Shown here in pieces: positions 22,875 through 32,162 of a stretch of 64,000 bases of DNA. Source of the DNA: Tetracentron sinense. Its lineage: Eukaryota > Streptophyta > Magnoliopsida > Trochodendrales > Trochodendraceae. Position 1 is the stretch's first letter; every line of letters starts with the position of its first letter. The stretch covers positions 16,254,548 through 16,318,547 of the forward strand of contig CM026565.1 in assembly GCA_015143295.1 (NCBI GenBank). The letters run 5' to 3'. The translations under genes were made by a program, and so were the position numbers. The notes beneath the pieces were generated by a model. The model was not told the origin of the DNA and ran no database searches. It saw only the letters and a list, made by a program, of their open reading frames with translations.

Positions 22875-23604
22875 AGAAAAATTTGATGACTTTTATGCTA
22901 AACTTAGCAATAAGTCAATTCTAGCTTTAACTTAAGTGAACGGATTACAAAAGCCAAAATTGTTAGAAAAATCCTAAGATCTCTACCTAAGAGCTTTCAA
23001 ATTAAAGTCACTACCATTGAAGAAAGCAAGAATATTGATGCTTAGGATTGGGGAAATGATTGGATCCCTACAAACCTATGAATTCAATTTGAGACCATCC
23101 AAGAAAGAAAAATCTATTGCGTTGAAATCAGTGAAGAAATCATTGGATGAGTCTGACAGTGAATCAAGATTTTGTGAAGAGGATGTTGTTTTATTCTTAA
23201 AGAAATTTGAAATTTTCCTTAAAACGAATTAAGGGTTAGAATCAATACAAAGAAGAAAAACCCTTGAAAGAAGCTTAAGCACTAGGAAACTAGAAGAAAC
23301 CCAAAAAATGCTCAGAGGAGATTCCCATGAATTTAGTGTTATGAATGTTAAGGTTTCGGACATACTTCACCAGAATATCCAAACAAAATAAAATATAAGG
23401 GCAAGGTGATGAATGCCATAAGGTATGACTGTAAAACCGATTTGGAAAGATCAGGCAGTCCCTCTTCGAGTGAGGAAACTAGAAATTATGCAGTCTTCAT
23501 TGCCTTTTGGACATTATGACCTGAAAAGTAATTTAGATTGTAAGATTCTTATTGATTAGATTAATAAAGATATCTTCTTTATGTATTGTGAATTCATTAT
23601 GGGT
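22875..23604 (+). pseudogene. gag: SIRE/Maximus gag fragment (decayed)
   Basis: Similar to the SIRE gag at 57812-59002: FDDFYAKLSN, KIVRKILRSLP, IEESKNIDA, then GSLQTYEFNLRPSKKEKSIA and SEETRNYAVF in changing frames. Frameshifts and stops throughout. Left end cut by LTR C; the right end merges into non-coding sequence before the LTR at 23605. Confidence 0.72.
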
Positions 23605-24559
23605 TGTAAGCACCCCAATTTTGCACCTCTTTAGTACATTTTCACAACCTTAAAAACACTTTTAAAAACTCTCATTTAAAACCCTCTTTTCCCGTGCTTC
23701 GATTTTCAGAAACGCCCCTGAGGTGAAAAAATGACCAAAATGCCCCTGAGGTAAAAATGACCAAAATACCCCTATAAAAGTCTTTAAAAAATTTCATTTT
23801 ATTCAAAATAATTTTACAAATTTTTTGGTCCAATTTTAGCTATTTTTTAGATCAAATCAGACTTAAAACAGTAAAAATGATCAAATTGCCCCTGGAGTTC
23901 AAAATAACCAAAATGTCCCTGGAAAATATTAAAACACTCACTTTTCATCTAAAATATTTTTTCGTGGATTTATTAGTTCAATTTCAGCTATTTCCAGACT
24001 CAAATCGGACTTAAAATGCAAAATCGAGCTTTCGGTGAACCAAAAAATGACATGTGGCGAAGCAAGAAAAAGGGATTTAGGCTAGTCATTTTTGCCAAAA
24101 ACAACTAGGCCTTTTTGGGCTGGTTTTTTGAGGTCGTTTTTCTTGCATGAACCACCTTAACTTTCCGTCATTTTTCACTTTTTGTTCTGGTCGTTTTTCA
24201 CAAAAACGACCAGAACATATTTTTTCAAAAAAAAATAGTCCCACATCAGAAAAGAGGGGGTTTTTCCTCTTTTCCCTTCCCTAAAAAAGTCAAGGCCCCT
24301 TTCCAAACATCTCACAAATTCACACCTACTTTTCTTAGGTTTTTTTAATTCCCAAGACTTAGAAAACCCTTAGAGATTTATTTCTCGGGATTTTAAAGTT
24401 TGGAAATTTTGTTCTCTCTAGAAAGTCCCTCTTTTTTTCGAAAGTCCACCAAATTTTTGGGCAAGTAATCTATCTCTAGTCTTGCTTTCAATTTTTTATT
24501 AGCTTTTTATTAACTGCTTAAATTCTAATTTTTTTAGTCTTTAAATTCTAGTTTAGAGT

Positions 24560-24690
24560 GTTAGCCTCGCCTAGCCAAACCTCTGCCCAAATCCCAGTTC
24601 AAAACTAGCCTTGCCTAGTTGAACCTCTGCCCAAATCCCGGTTCAAAATTAGCCTTGCCTAGTCAAACCTCTACCCAAAACTCGGTCTAA
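24560..24690 (+). repeat. 47-bp tandem repeat, about 2.7 copies
   Basis: Units contain TAGCCTTGCCTAGT, AACCTCTGCCCAAATCCCGG and TTCAAAA; inside the Tat-type LTR. Confidence 0.75.
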
Positions 24691-24990
24691 AAATTAAACC
24701 CTAGATTATCCCTAGCTTAACGCTGGTTAAACCCTAGTTAAACCTAGATTAACCCTAGTTAAACCCTAGACTAACCTTAGTTAAATCTTAGTTAAACCCT
24801 AGTTAAACCCTAGATTAACACTAGTCAAACCCTAGATAAACCCAAGTTTAACCCTAGTTAAAACATAGTTAAATCCAAGCTTGACCCTAGATTAACCCTA
24901 GTTCAACTCTAGTTAAACCCAAGCTTAACCTTGGTTAAACCCTAGTTAAACCCTAGGTAAACCTAGGTAAACCCTAACTAAACCCTCGTC
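24690..24990 (+). repeat. Degenerate AACCCTAGTTA array (telomere-like words)
   Basis: About 25 copies of an 11-12 bp word of the form AAACCCTAGTTA with variants. It contains AACCCTA of the plant telomere repeat, but with extra bases, so it is not a true telomere array. The Tat LTR at 47642-49974 has related GGTTAGGGTTGCTAACC words. Confidence 0.7.
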
Positions 24991-25399
24991 TGAACCGGGT
25001 TCAGTATTACACCAGCAAAATCCCATCGCTTCTTAGCACGAACTTAAAAGGCCATTTTGCACACACATCAGCGAAATCCCTTAATCTTTCAATTAAACCA
25101 TCAATCATCTGAAACTACGTGCTGCTTGATTCCATTGAAAATGGATATGTAGGCAACCATGATTGGGTTCAGCTCCCCCTTGGATAGAATCCATATCCCG
25201 TTTCTACCCTATCCATCTCATTATATTCATTACTGTTAATATTATATTTGCTTAGCATATAAATGAAATTTCAAGCTTCTCTTATGGTTTCCCCACTTTG
25301 ATTCAGACTTAGGGAGTAGGTAATCATTTTTGGATAGGAGTTTAAGGGTGCCTAACACCTTCCCCTAACTCAATTGAATCCCTTACCCTGTCATTTGAC

Positions 25400-26557
25400 T
25401 TCCAGCGTCCACGACAAGTGAAGATGAAGACCGAAGAAGATCAGTTGAAGACATTCCGATCATATCCTTCATTTCGCTCATTAGAATGGTAAGTAAGACT
25501 TAGAGACCAAAAATTATCCTAATGAATTGCCCATAATCATGGAATTTGGTTCCAAAATGCCTATGATAAAAAGAATCAAAGTACAAGGCCTTTAAGGTGG
25601 AAAATCAGTGAAATTTCACCATTGGCTCGACCTAGACCATATTGGGTCGACCTAGTCTTAAAGGATTTTATATGGGAAAATTTGGCAGAAAGCACCAAAA
25701 GTTAGGTTGACCCAAAGGGAAAGTTTGGTTGACCGAACTGCTTAGTTGGGTCGACCCAATCCCTTTGGTTCGACCAAGTCCTTAAGGGAGTTTCTAAATT
25801 CAATTTTGGCAACTTCTAAATGCTTGGTTTGGCTTCTCTATTTAATAGAACCCTTCTAGTCCGTGAATGTGGACTTGTGGAGAGTGTTGAGAGTGCATTG
25901 GGCTACCTCTAGAGTTCTCATAAACTCTAGAATTATTTTCTCTCCTTCCCTCTTGTTAGTTGCTCTAGAGATGTAGGTTTTACCATTCTAATCTTTGTAA
26001 CTTGCTTTAGTTGATCCTCAAGCTTTTGATGGGATCACTCTAGAGTTGTCCTAAAACCATCAACCCATTCGGGAAAGAACAAATTGGTCAGATAGTTTCG
26101 GAGCCTTTACGAAGGAGATCGATCCGAGGATAGTGGTTGTGTGATTTGGTCGATCGAATCCGAAGCCGTCATTGATGAAGATCGATCGTGGAGATCGTGG
26201 TTGTCGAGTTTTTCGAGATCGTGATTACTTTTTGAGGCATGGACGACTAGCCGTGGATCTAGGAAGTCAAGTCCTGTTTGGGTGAGGTTCGAGTCTGTGA
26301 TGGTACTTTGTCTTAGTTGATTCTCGTTGCTAGATTAGGTCCCGTGGTTTTTCCCAGAAGGGTTTCCACATAAAAAATTGTTTATGTTGTGGTTTGCTTG
26401 TTTTGCTTATTCCGCACTTTAATTTCATAATCCCTTAATTAATAATTTGATTGAATAATCTTTAAAATGGTAGATAGACTTATAGGGAGACCTAACCATC
26501 CCCTTGATTTTGTGAGTTCTCAAATCAAACATTAGATTTGAGGTTCACCAAAATTTT
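25400..26557 (+). repeat. SIRE-like LTR (second subfamily)
   Basis: The right end TGTGAGTTCTCAAATC to AAAATTTTCA, then a primer site, aligns with the SIRE 5' LTR of the element at 53978-60396. Upstream are a palindrome array of TTGGGTCGACC words (25624-25792) with a box (25666-25690), and a TATA-like CTATTTAATAG near 25829. The left boundary is unclear, abutting the Tat LTR. Confidence 0.65.
25624..25792 (+). promoter_or_regulatory. SIRE-like LTR palindrome array and box
   Basis: GGCTCGACC, TTGGGTCGACCTAG, AGTTGGGTCGACCCAA and related words on both sides of ATATGGGAAAATTTGGCAGA. About 40 nt before a TATA-like site. Confidence 0.6.
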
Positions 26558-26636
26558 CAATTGATATCAAAGCAGGTTCACTAATTTCTTAGTGTGATCT
26601 TGTCTTACATTTTCGATGAATATGAATTCCATTAGA
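26558..26636 (+). other. SIRE-like primer site and internal start, truncated
   Basis: TTGATATCAAAGCAGG corresponds to the SIRE primer site at 59041-59056 (complement), followed by leader sequence up to a GATGAATATGAATTCC gag-start-like stretch. Similarity stops at about 26636. Confidence 0.55.
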
Positions 26637-27987
26637 GAGTGAGGTGAATGGAATCCAGATAAAAATTTATGTGAAAGACTAGATCTCAAGGATCTTTACA
26701 CCATAGAAAGAAACTAATACTAACTACATGCTTAGAGAATTACCTCGATAAATGATGTTCACCGGTGAAGCAAAAACTAACTCGAACAGTCAGAACTCTT
26801 TGTAGAGATTTCTCAAAGAAATACTCAAAACTCGATCCTTGTTCTACGCTATCTCAGCAAAGCTTTTGAATCTCTACTTGGTCTTGAAGAAACAAAGAGA
26901 AGAAGAAGAATGTTGGAGTAGACTTTCTATCTCACAAAACCCTTAGGGTTCAAAACTCAAGGCTTCAAAATAACTTGGAAACACACCCTAGGGGCTCACG
27001 AAAATTTGAGGAGAGAGAACTCTCTCAATAGCTCACGGTATGGAGAGGGGGAGAGAAAATTCTCTTCTAAAATTTATGCCCCATGGTTTGGGGTGTTGGG
27101 GTATTTATAGATTAGGAAAGTTTCCTAATCCTAATCCAATTAGAAAACATCCCTTAAAGAGAGTTACTAAATAATGATAACTCTTATCATTAATTAAAAC
27201 AAACTTTCTAATTTAGGTTTCCTTTTCCTAAAATGAGTTCATAATTAAAGGGGTGTAACTAATTCCCTAAATTCTAGGAATCCCAACAACCTCCTAACTT
27301 TTAGGAATCTTAATCCAAATTAGGAAATCCCCAAAGGGGTGGGCGTGAGCTTATGGGAGACATGAGCCATTGGGGAGCTTGGTCTCCAAGTTTTGATACA
27401 CTTATATTCTTTTCTCCTTCTTTCTTGCATTTCAAGTATTAGAATCTAATCCCATAAAATAAGGAGTTATTAATTAATAATTATTTAAGTAACAAAATCC
27501 TAATCCAATTAGGAAACACCAAATGGGCACCCCACCCTAGGGATTTATTTCATGGGCTTGGGCCCACTAGTAAGGTCCATACTTTATGGGTTTAATGGAT
27601 ACAGGTCAAACCCATTTCCCCTTATTTTATGTTAATTAAATAACCATTATTAATATCCTTTAATTTAGATTAACTTTTAATATAAACCATGGATTAACAT
27701 TTAATTTATTTATTAATGATTAACATTTAATTATTTAATTATAGATTAACATTTAATCTATTATTGAGCTTATATTTCTTATGTGAGCATCTCCACAGAT
27801 TGCTCTAGGACATTCTAACCATGGCTTACCCAATTTTATACCATTGACTATAAATAGGAATGACATCAGAATTGCAAGTGACGTGAGATATCCATGTTGC
27901 AATTGAATCCCAGTGTAAGAACATTAATCATTAAGGATCCCGTCACATGAAGTTTTTAATTTATTTGATCCTTCTAGTTACATTATC
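26637..27987 (-). repeat. Unidentified LTR-like sequence, part 1
   Basis: No coding frame. On minus there is a TATA box (CTATAAATAC, 27102-27110), followed by leader-like sequence rich in AGAGAGAA and a polypyrimidine stretch. Highly AT-rich at 27590-27780, with repeated ATTAACATTTAAT words. It continues at 38012 after E3, with the TTATC duplication. Family not recognised. Confidence 0.4.
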
Positions 27988-28195
27988 TGTAGCACCGCGA
28001 ACTTTTTCATCTTTAATGAATGGCACTTTCATAGCTAATTGGCCATTTTCGTAGTCTAATTAATAAATAAGGGAGAAATTGGAAATTTCGAAATGTTAGA
28101 ATGTGCGTTTTCGAAAGACGAACCCAACGCAAGTTGAATCGTCGAAATCCGACGAGCGAGTCAAAAGATATGGTCAAAACAGTCCAGACATACAG

Positions 28196-28384
28196 AGCAC
28201 CGATCGCTCGGTCCAGTCAGCGATCGATCGGTCCATAACCGATCGATCGGTAGCTATCGCACGGTCAGAAATTTTGTATGGGGAAATTTTCCAGAGAGTG
28301 AGTTTTTGACCGATCGATCGGTCAAAAACACCGATCGCTCGGTAGGCAACCGATCGATCGGTCATAACCACCGATCGCTCGGTC
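28196..28384 (+). promoter_or_regulatory. E3 5' LTR palindrome array and box
   Basis: Eight CGATCGATCGGT/CGATCGCTCGGT-like words. Box GGGGAAATTTTCCAGAGAG at 28279-28297. Repeated in the 3' LTR at 35816-36002. Confidence 0.72.
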
Positions 28385-29360
28385 TTCGCGTTTTTGCAGA
28401 AATTTCAGTAAGGGCTTTATCGTCTTTTGGGGGTTAAACCCTTTCTCCTTAAGGCTTGCCCGAGCCTTAGGGCATCATTCACTATACTTAGAGAGATTTG
28501 GGAGATAAGAGAGAAGAGAAAAGGGTTTCCTAAACCTAGGTTGCTTTTGGAGAAGAAATCAAAGGGGTGAAGACCCTAGATCGTCCCCAAGCACGTTTTC
28601 TTCAAGATTTCAACTCAAGCTCGGGTGGAGGTGCATTCTCCAAGCGAGGGCAGCACTCACTCACGTTTTGAAAGAGGTTTCTTCCCCCAACTCAAGTCCC
28701 CTTCAAGCAAAGGCTTCCTCCTTCCAAATAGAGCTTCTATTTCAAGGTTTCTTCAAGATCAAACCTTGATCTAAGGTTAGTACACCCTACTAACTTACCC
28801 TAGCAATAAATCTAGGTTTTCCTTATGAAATGTGATTTATGCTATTATGTTTGCCTCCCATATGAAATGTATCATCTCCAATGAACCTAAATAAGATAAG
28901 AAAAAGGTATGGATGTGTGTGGGTGTTGATGTGGCGATTGGATGCCGAGGTGTATGTTGGGTGATGTGTGTGATGGAAATGGTGGATGGGTACTTTACCA
29001 ATAATGAACATACCTTGATTTTTGGATGGAAAGTAGGCACTAAAAAGAAGAAGATGAACCATTAAGGAACCTTGCATGCTATGTGTTTGACAAAATGCCT
29101 AAACTAGGAATAAATGGACTTAATGAAGAAAATGGAAATAGAAATTGTGTAAATTCCTTAGGAATGATAAATTGCTCAAATGTGCTATATGTTGCCTAAA
29201 TTCTCATACCACTATGCTAAGGATTGAAATGCCATATTCTTGTGATCCGCCCATTTAAGTATGTCATCATGATTACCACTATTGATAAGCACACAAGCAC
29301 GCATGCATGCATGAATTGGGTTTTCCAAGAGTAATTGTGCATAATAAAGCAAACAAGAAA

Positions 29361-29770
29361 ACAAGAACATGACAAGGAGGTTGGTAGCCCAAGGAAGGGT
29401 GCTAGCCTCTGGCTCACAAGTGAAATGAATCAAGAACATGACAAGGAGGTTGGTAGCCCAAGGAAGGGTGCTAGCCTCTGCTCACAAGTGAAATGGAACA
29501 AGAACATGACAAGGAGGTTGGTAGCCCAAGGAAGGGTGCTAGCCTCTGGCTCACAAGAGAAACGGAACAAGAACATGACAAGGAGGTTGGTAGCCCAAGG
29601 AAGGGTGCTAGCCTCTGGCTCACAAGAGAAACGGAACAAGAACATGACAAGGAGGTTGGTAGCCCAAGGAAGGGTGCTAGCCTCTGGCTCACAAGAGAAA
29701 TGGAACAAGAACATGACAAGGAGGTTGGTAGCCCACGGAAGGGTGCTAGCCTCTGGCTCACAAGTATACA
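29361..29770 (+). repeat. 69-bp tandem repeat, six copies
   Basis: Each unit contains AAGAACATGACAAGGAGG, TTGGTAGCCCAAGG, GGGTGCTAGCCTCTGGCTCA and CAAG. One copy has lost a base. Because 69 is a multiple of three and the unit lacks stops, long open frames appear on both strands; they are not genes. The 3' LTR has five copies. Confidence 0.93.
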
Positions 29771-30039
29771 AGTCAAGAACAAATCAAGACATGAAATACA
29801 AGACAAGACACGACACACATACATGATTTGACCGAGACACGAAAAAGGTTTCCGAGACATGAGTTTTACCGAGGTTTTTGCATTCATACACGCATGTCAA
29901 GATATGGCTATGTATCTTATGCTTTCACTACTGCTTTAAATTAATATCTTGTATTGCTCACTGTTGTTATGCTTTCGCTATTGTTATGGTTAGCTAGTAG
30001 TTTGTACTCGCTGAGTATTCCATGCTCAGCCGTACTTTT

Positions 30040-30180
30040 ATGTCGGCAGGTACTGTGGATGTCCTCGACCCCGAGCCTTGGGTCGAGGAGGAGTATGTAG
30101 AGGTGAAGGAGCCACCTATCCCATGGCATTCTCAGGAGGATGGGGACTTGGATGTGTGGCCATACCTCGACTACTGTTGA
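30040..30180 (+). CDS. E3 5' LTR small ORF, acidic PWVEEEY peptide (46 aa)
   Basis: ATG TCG GCA GGT, then DVLDPEPWVEEEYVEVKEPP, an acidic C-terminal half and the end YLDYC. It starts 9 nt after the hairpin. Longer than the LTR A/B form because the C-terminal part differs, but core and start are kept. In the transcript it would lie in the leader upstream of gag. The 3' LTR copy (37590) is frameshifted by a GT-to-A change at codon 4. No known domain. Confidence 0.6.
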   Translation: MSAGTVDVLDPEPWVEEEYVEVKEPPIPWHSQEDGDLDVWPYLDYC

Positions 30181-30466
30181 GAGGAGAGGGTTAGAGAGTT
30201 CCTTTTTTTGTATTTTGATAGGTGGTCATGTCCACCTTTACTTTGATTGTATTTAGTATATGTTAACTTGGAATACTATATGGAGTTATAGAAGAAAAGA
30301 AAAAGTTGGCTTATGCTTCCGCACTTATGTTTAGTTTCAGCGCTCTGATTATCATTGTATTATATTATGTTTAGCCTCTTGCATTACAGGATGGTTTGAC
30401 AGGTACACGTAGTCACCTCTAATGTATCCCTTAACTCCTAGGGGGTATTTTGGGGCGTGACAGAAG

Positions 30467-30478
30467 TGGTATCAGAGC
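30467..30478 (+). promoter_or_regulatory. E3 primer-binding site
   Basis: TGGTATCAGAGC, 4 nt after the 5' LTR. Confidence 0.95.
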
Positions 30479-30781
30479 CCTAGGTATTAGAGTCCCTAGG
30501 GTCACTTAGATGATTGAACAAGGTATTAGAATCACCTTAGAGAGTTATATTCCAAGTATGGACTAACAAGTTAGTCTTAGTCAAAATGGGTTGAACTTCA
30601 ACCGAACATAGAGTCCTACACTAGGAACACGGATTGTATGTTATGCTATTGTGTTATATACCATGTGTACATTATTGGTGTTGTACTTATTAAATGTGCT
30701 TGATGAATATGTATTGAGTGAATTGCGAAAAATTGTACTAAATGCGTATCCAAGTTAGACTCATGCTGTATTGTCGTTCTC

Positions 30782-30783
30782 AG
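30782..30783 (+). promoter_or_regulatory. E3 candidate leader splice acceptor
   Basis: CGTTCTCAG|G, 8 nt before the gag ATG at 30792. A candidate donor is at 28776. Confidence 0.42.
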
Positions 30784-30791
30784 GAGAAATC

Positions 30792-32028
30792 ATGAGACGC
30801 AATACCCGGGGTCGCGGGTACAACACGAGGGGTAATGGAGGTGATGCTCCATCGGGTGATGATCAGCCCGACTTTGCCCAAGCATTCGCATCCATAGCCG
30901 AGACTTTGGCTATGTTGGCGGCAAGGCAACCGGCCACTCCGCCTAATGCGGCACTTATACCGGCTCCTCCTAACCGAGCCCAAGCCAGGATAGAAGCTTT
31001 CCGGAGGATGAGGCCTCCAACTTTTTGTGGAAGCATTGATCCACTTGTTGCTGAGGGTTGGATTCGGCAACTTGAGAAGATATTCTCGGTTTTGGCACCT
31101 ACGGAAGTAGAGAGGGTCACATGGGCTGCCTTTATGCTTGAAGGCGAGGCCGACCATTGGTGGAAGTCTGCACTTCGGACCCGAGAGTTGACCCGGTAAG
31201 GCCAAGAATGGACATGGGGAGAATTCTTGGATGTTTTCTACAAGAAATACTTTCCGGTTGGGATGAAAGAAAAGAAAGAAATTGAATTGATTACCTTGGA
31301 GCAAGGTAATATGTCTGTAGCGGCTTACGAAGCCAAGTTCTCAGAGCTATCTCGATTTGCTCCACACATGATAGCTACCGAGGCTATGAAGGCCCGGAAA
31401 TTCGAGAGGGGGTTGAAGGCCTACCTCAAGGATCGTGTCTCAATGTTCCGACATGAGACATATTCAGAAGTTGTGGACAAAGCATTGTTGGCCGAGTCTA
31501 ATTCCGAAGAGTTCTTTAAGAGAAGAGGAATAGAGAAGGGACAGTCTAGTAGTTCAGGGGAGAAGAGAGCTAGGACTATGTCTTATCAGTCCGCAGGGCC
31601 GGCTCAGTCACAGAGGATGTACTCGGCACCACAGGCCCCCCGCCCTTTTACTCCACCGGCTTTTCGCCCGGCTACCTCGTATGCTCCTCGCCCCGCCGTG
31701 ACTCAGGCTACAGGTTATACTCCTCCCACTTATTCACATGATGTCTGCACCCTTTGTGGAAGGAGGCATCCAGCAGGGGAATGTCGGAAGGCTACAGGAG
31801 GCTGTTTTCATTGTGGCGACCAGGGCCACATGATTCGGGATTGTCCCCGACGTCTATTGCCAGCTCAGTCTTCGGGGAGCAGGCCCCCGATTAGGCAGAC
31901 ATCTCAGCCTAGCTCTTCTCAGGCTTCGAGGGCCTCACAGTCTACCCGGCCTCCTCGCCCAGCCACTCAGGGTCGAGTTTTTGCTCTATCGGAGAGAGAC
32001 GCACGTGCATCCGACGATGTCGTGCAAG
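30792..32028 (+). pseudogene. gag: E3 gag (one nonsense codon)
   Basis: The ATG at 30792 (MRRNTRGRGYNTRG) is preferred over an upstream non-ATG frame extension. Order: Gly/Arg-rich N-terminus; gag domain from FRRMRPPTFCGSIDPLVAEGW through EGEADHWWKSALRTRELTR and WTWGEFLDVFYKKYF; a Pro/Ser-rich linker; Cys motif CTLCGRRHPAGEC; CCHC knuckle CFHCGDQGHMIRDC (31803-31844). The only lesion is TAA at 31197, where E2 has CAA. If the intron is retained, translation ends at TGA 32043-32045. Gag forms particles and binds RNA. Confidence 0.93.
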
Positions 32029-32162
32029 GTACGCGAGAATTTTGAGTTTAAGTTGTATAAAATTTCTGTGGTTTGTTATGCGGTTAGTTATACTAAGGGT
32101 TACTTATGTATGATGCTTGTTACTATTTGAAATCTACTGATATTAGTTACTTAATCGCACAG
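32029..32162 (+). other. E3 candidate spliceosomal intron (134 nt)
   Basis: CAAG|GTACGC to CGCACAG|GC, about 67 percent A+T, phase 1, with a possible branch site CTGAT near 32137-32141. Joining the flanks keeps one frame from gag into pol; keeping it gives a Gag with a five-residue tail. Same site in E1, E2 and E4. Confidence 0.78.

Larger units (their letters stand above)
23605..25400 (+). repeat. Tat/Ogre-type LTR (solo or truncated)
   Basis: Begins TGTAAGCACCCCAATTTTGCACC, like the start of the Tat LTR at 49974 on minus. Near its right end GGGTGCCTAACACCTTCCCC and CCCTTACCCTG align with the same LTR. Neither a primer site nor a duplication is found, so the right end (about 25400) is approximate. 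It contains repeated CTAGTTAAACC-like words (24690-24990) and a 47-bp repeat (24560-24690). Confidence 0.65.
27988..30462 (+). repeat. E3 5' LTR
   Basis: TGTAGCACC to GGGGCGTGACA, 2475 bp. Palindrome array 28196-28384 with box 28274-28303, donor-like CTAAG|GTTAGTAC at 28776, six-copy 69-bp tandem repeat (29361-29770), hairpin (30010-30030) and intact small frame (30040-30180). Confidence 0.96.

Noticed and set aside
24690..24990. True interstitial telomere array
   Set aside because: Units are 11-12 bp with extra GTTA bases rather than perfect TTTAGGG heptamers, and they lie inside a Tat LTR.
23605..25400. Complete solo Tat LTR with a duplication
   Set aside because: The left flank TGGGT has no match near 25400, and the U5 end is not recognisable, so it is reported as solo or truncated.
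29335..29887. Long open frames on both strands (up to 163 aa) with repeated 23-residue units; same at 36830-37437
   Set aside because: They come from a stop-free 69-bp tandem repeat (a multiple of three) inside an LTR and are equally open on opposite strands. Frames differ between the two LTRs after one-base changes.
32029..32162. Ribosomal frameshift or stop readthrough as the gag-to-pol link
   Set aside because: More than 110 nt separates the gag stop from pol, there is no slippery heptamer at a fixed place, and the interval contains further stops. GT-AG removal explains all four copies.
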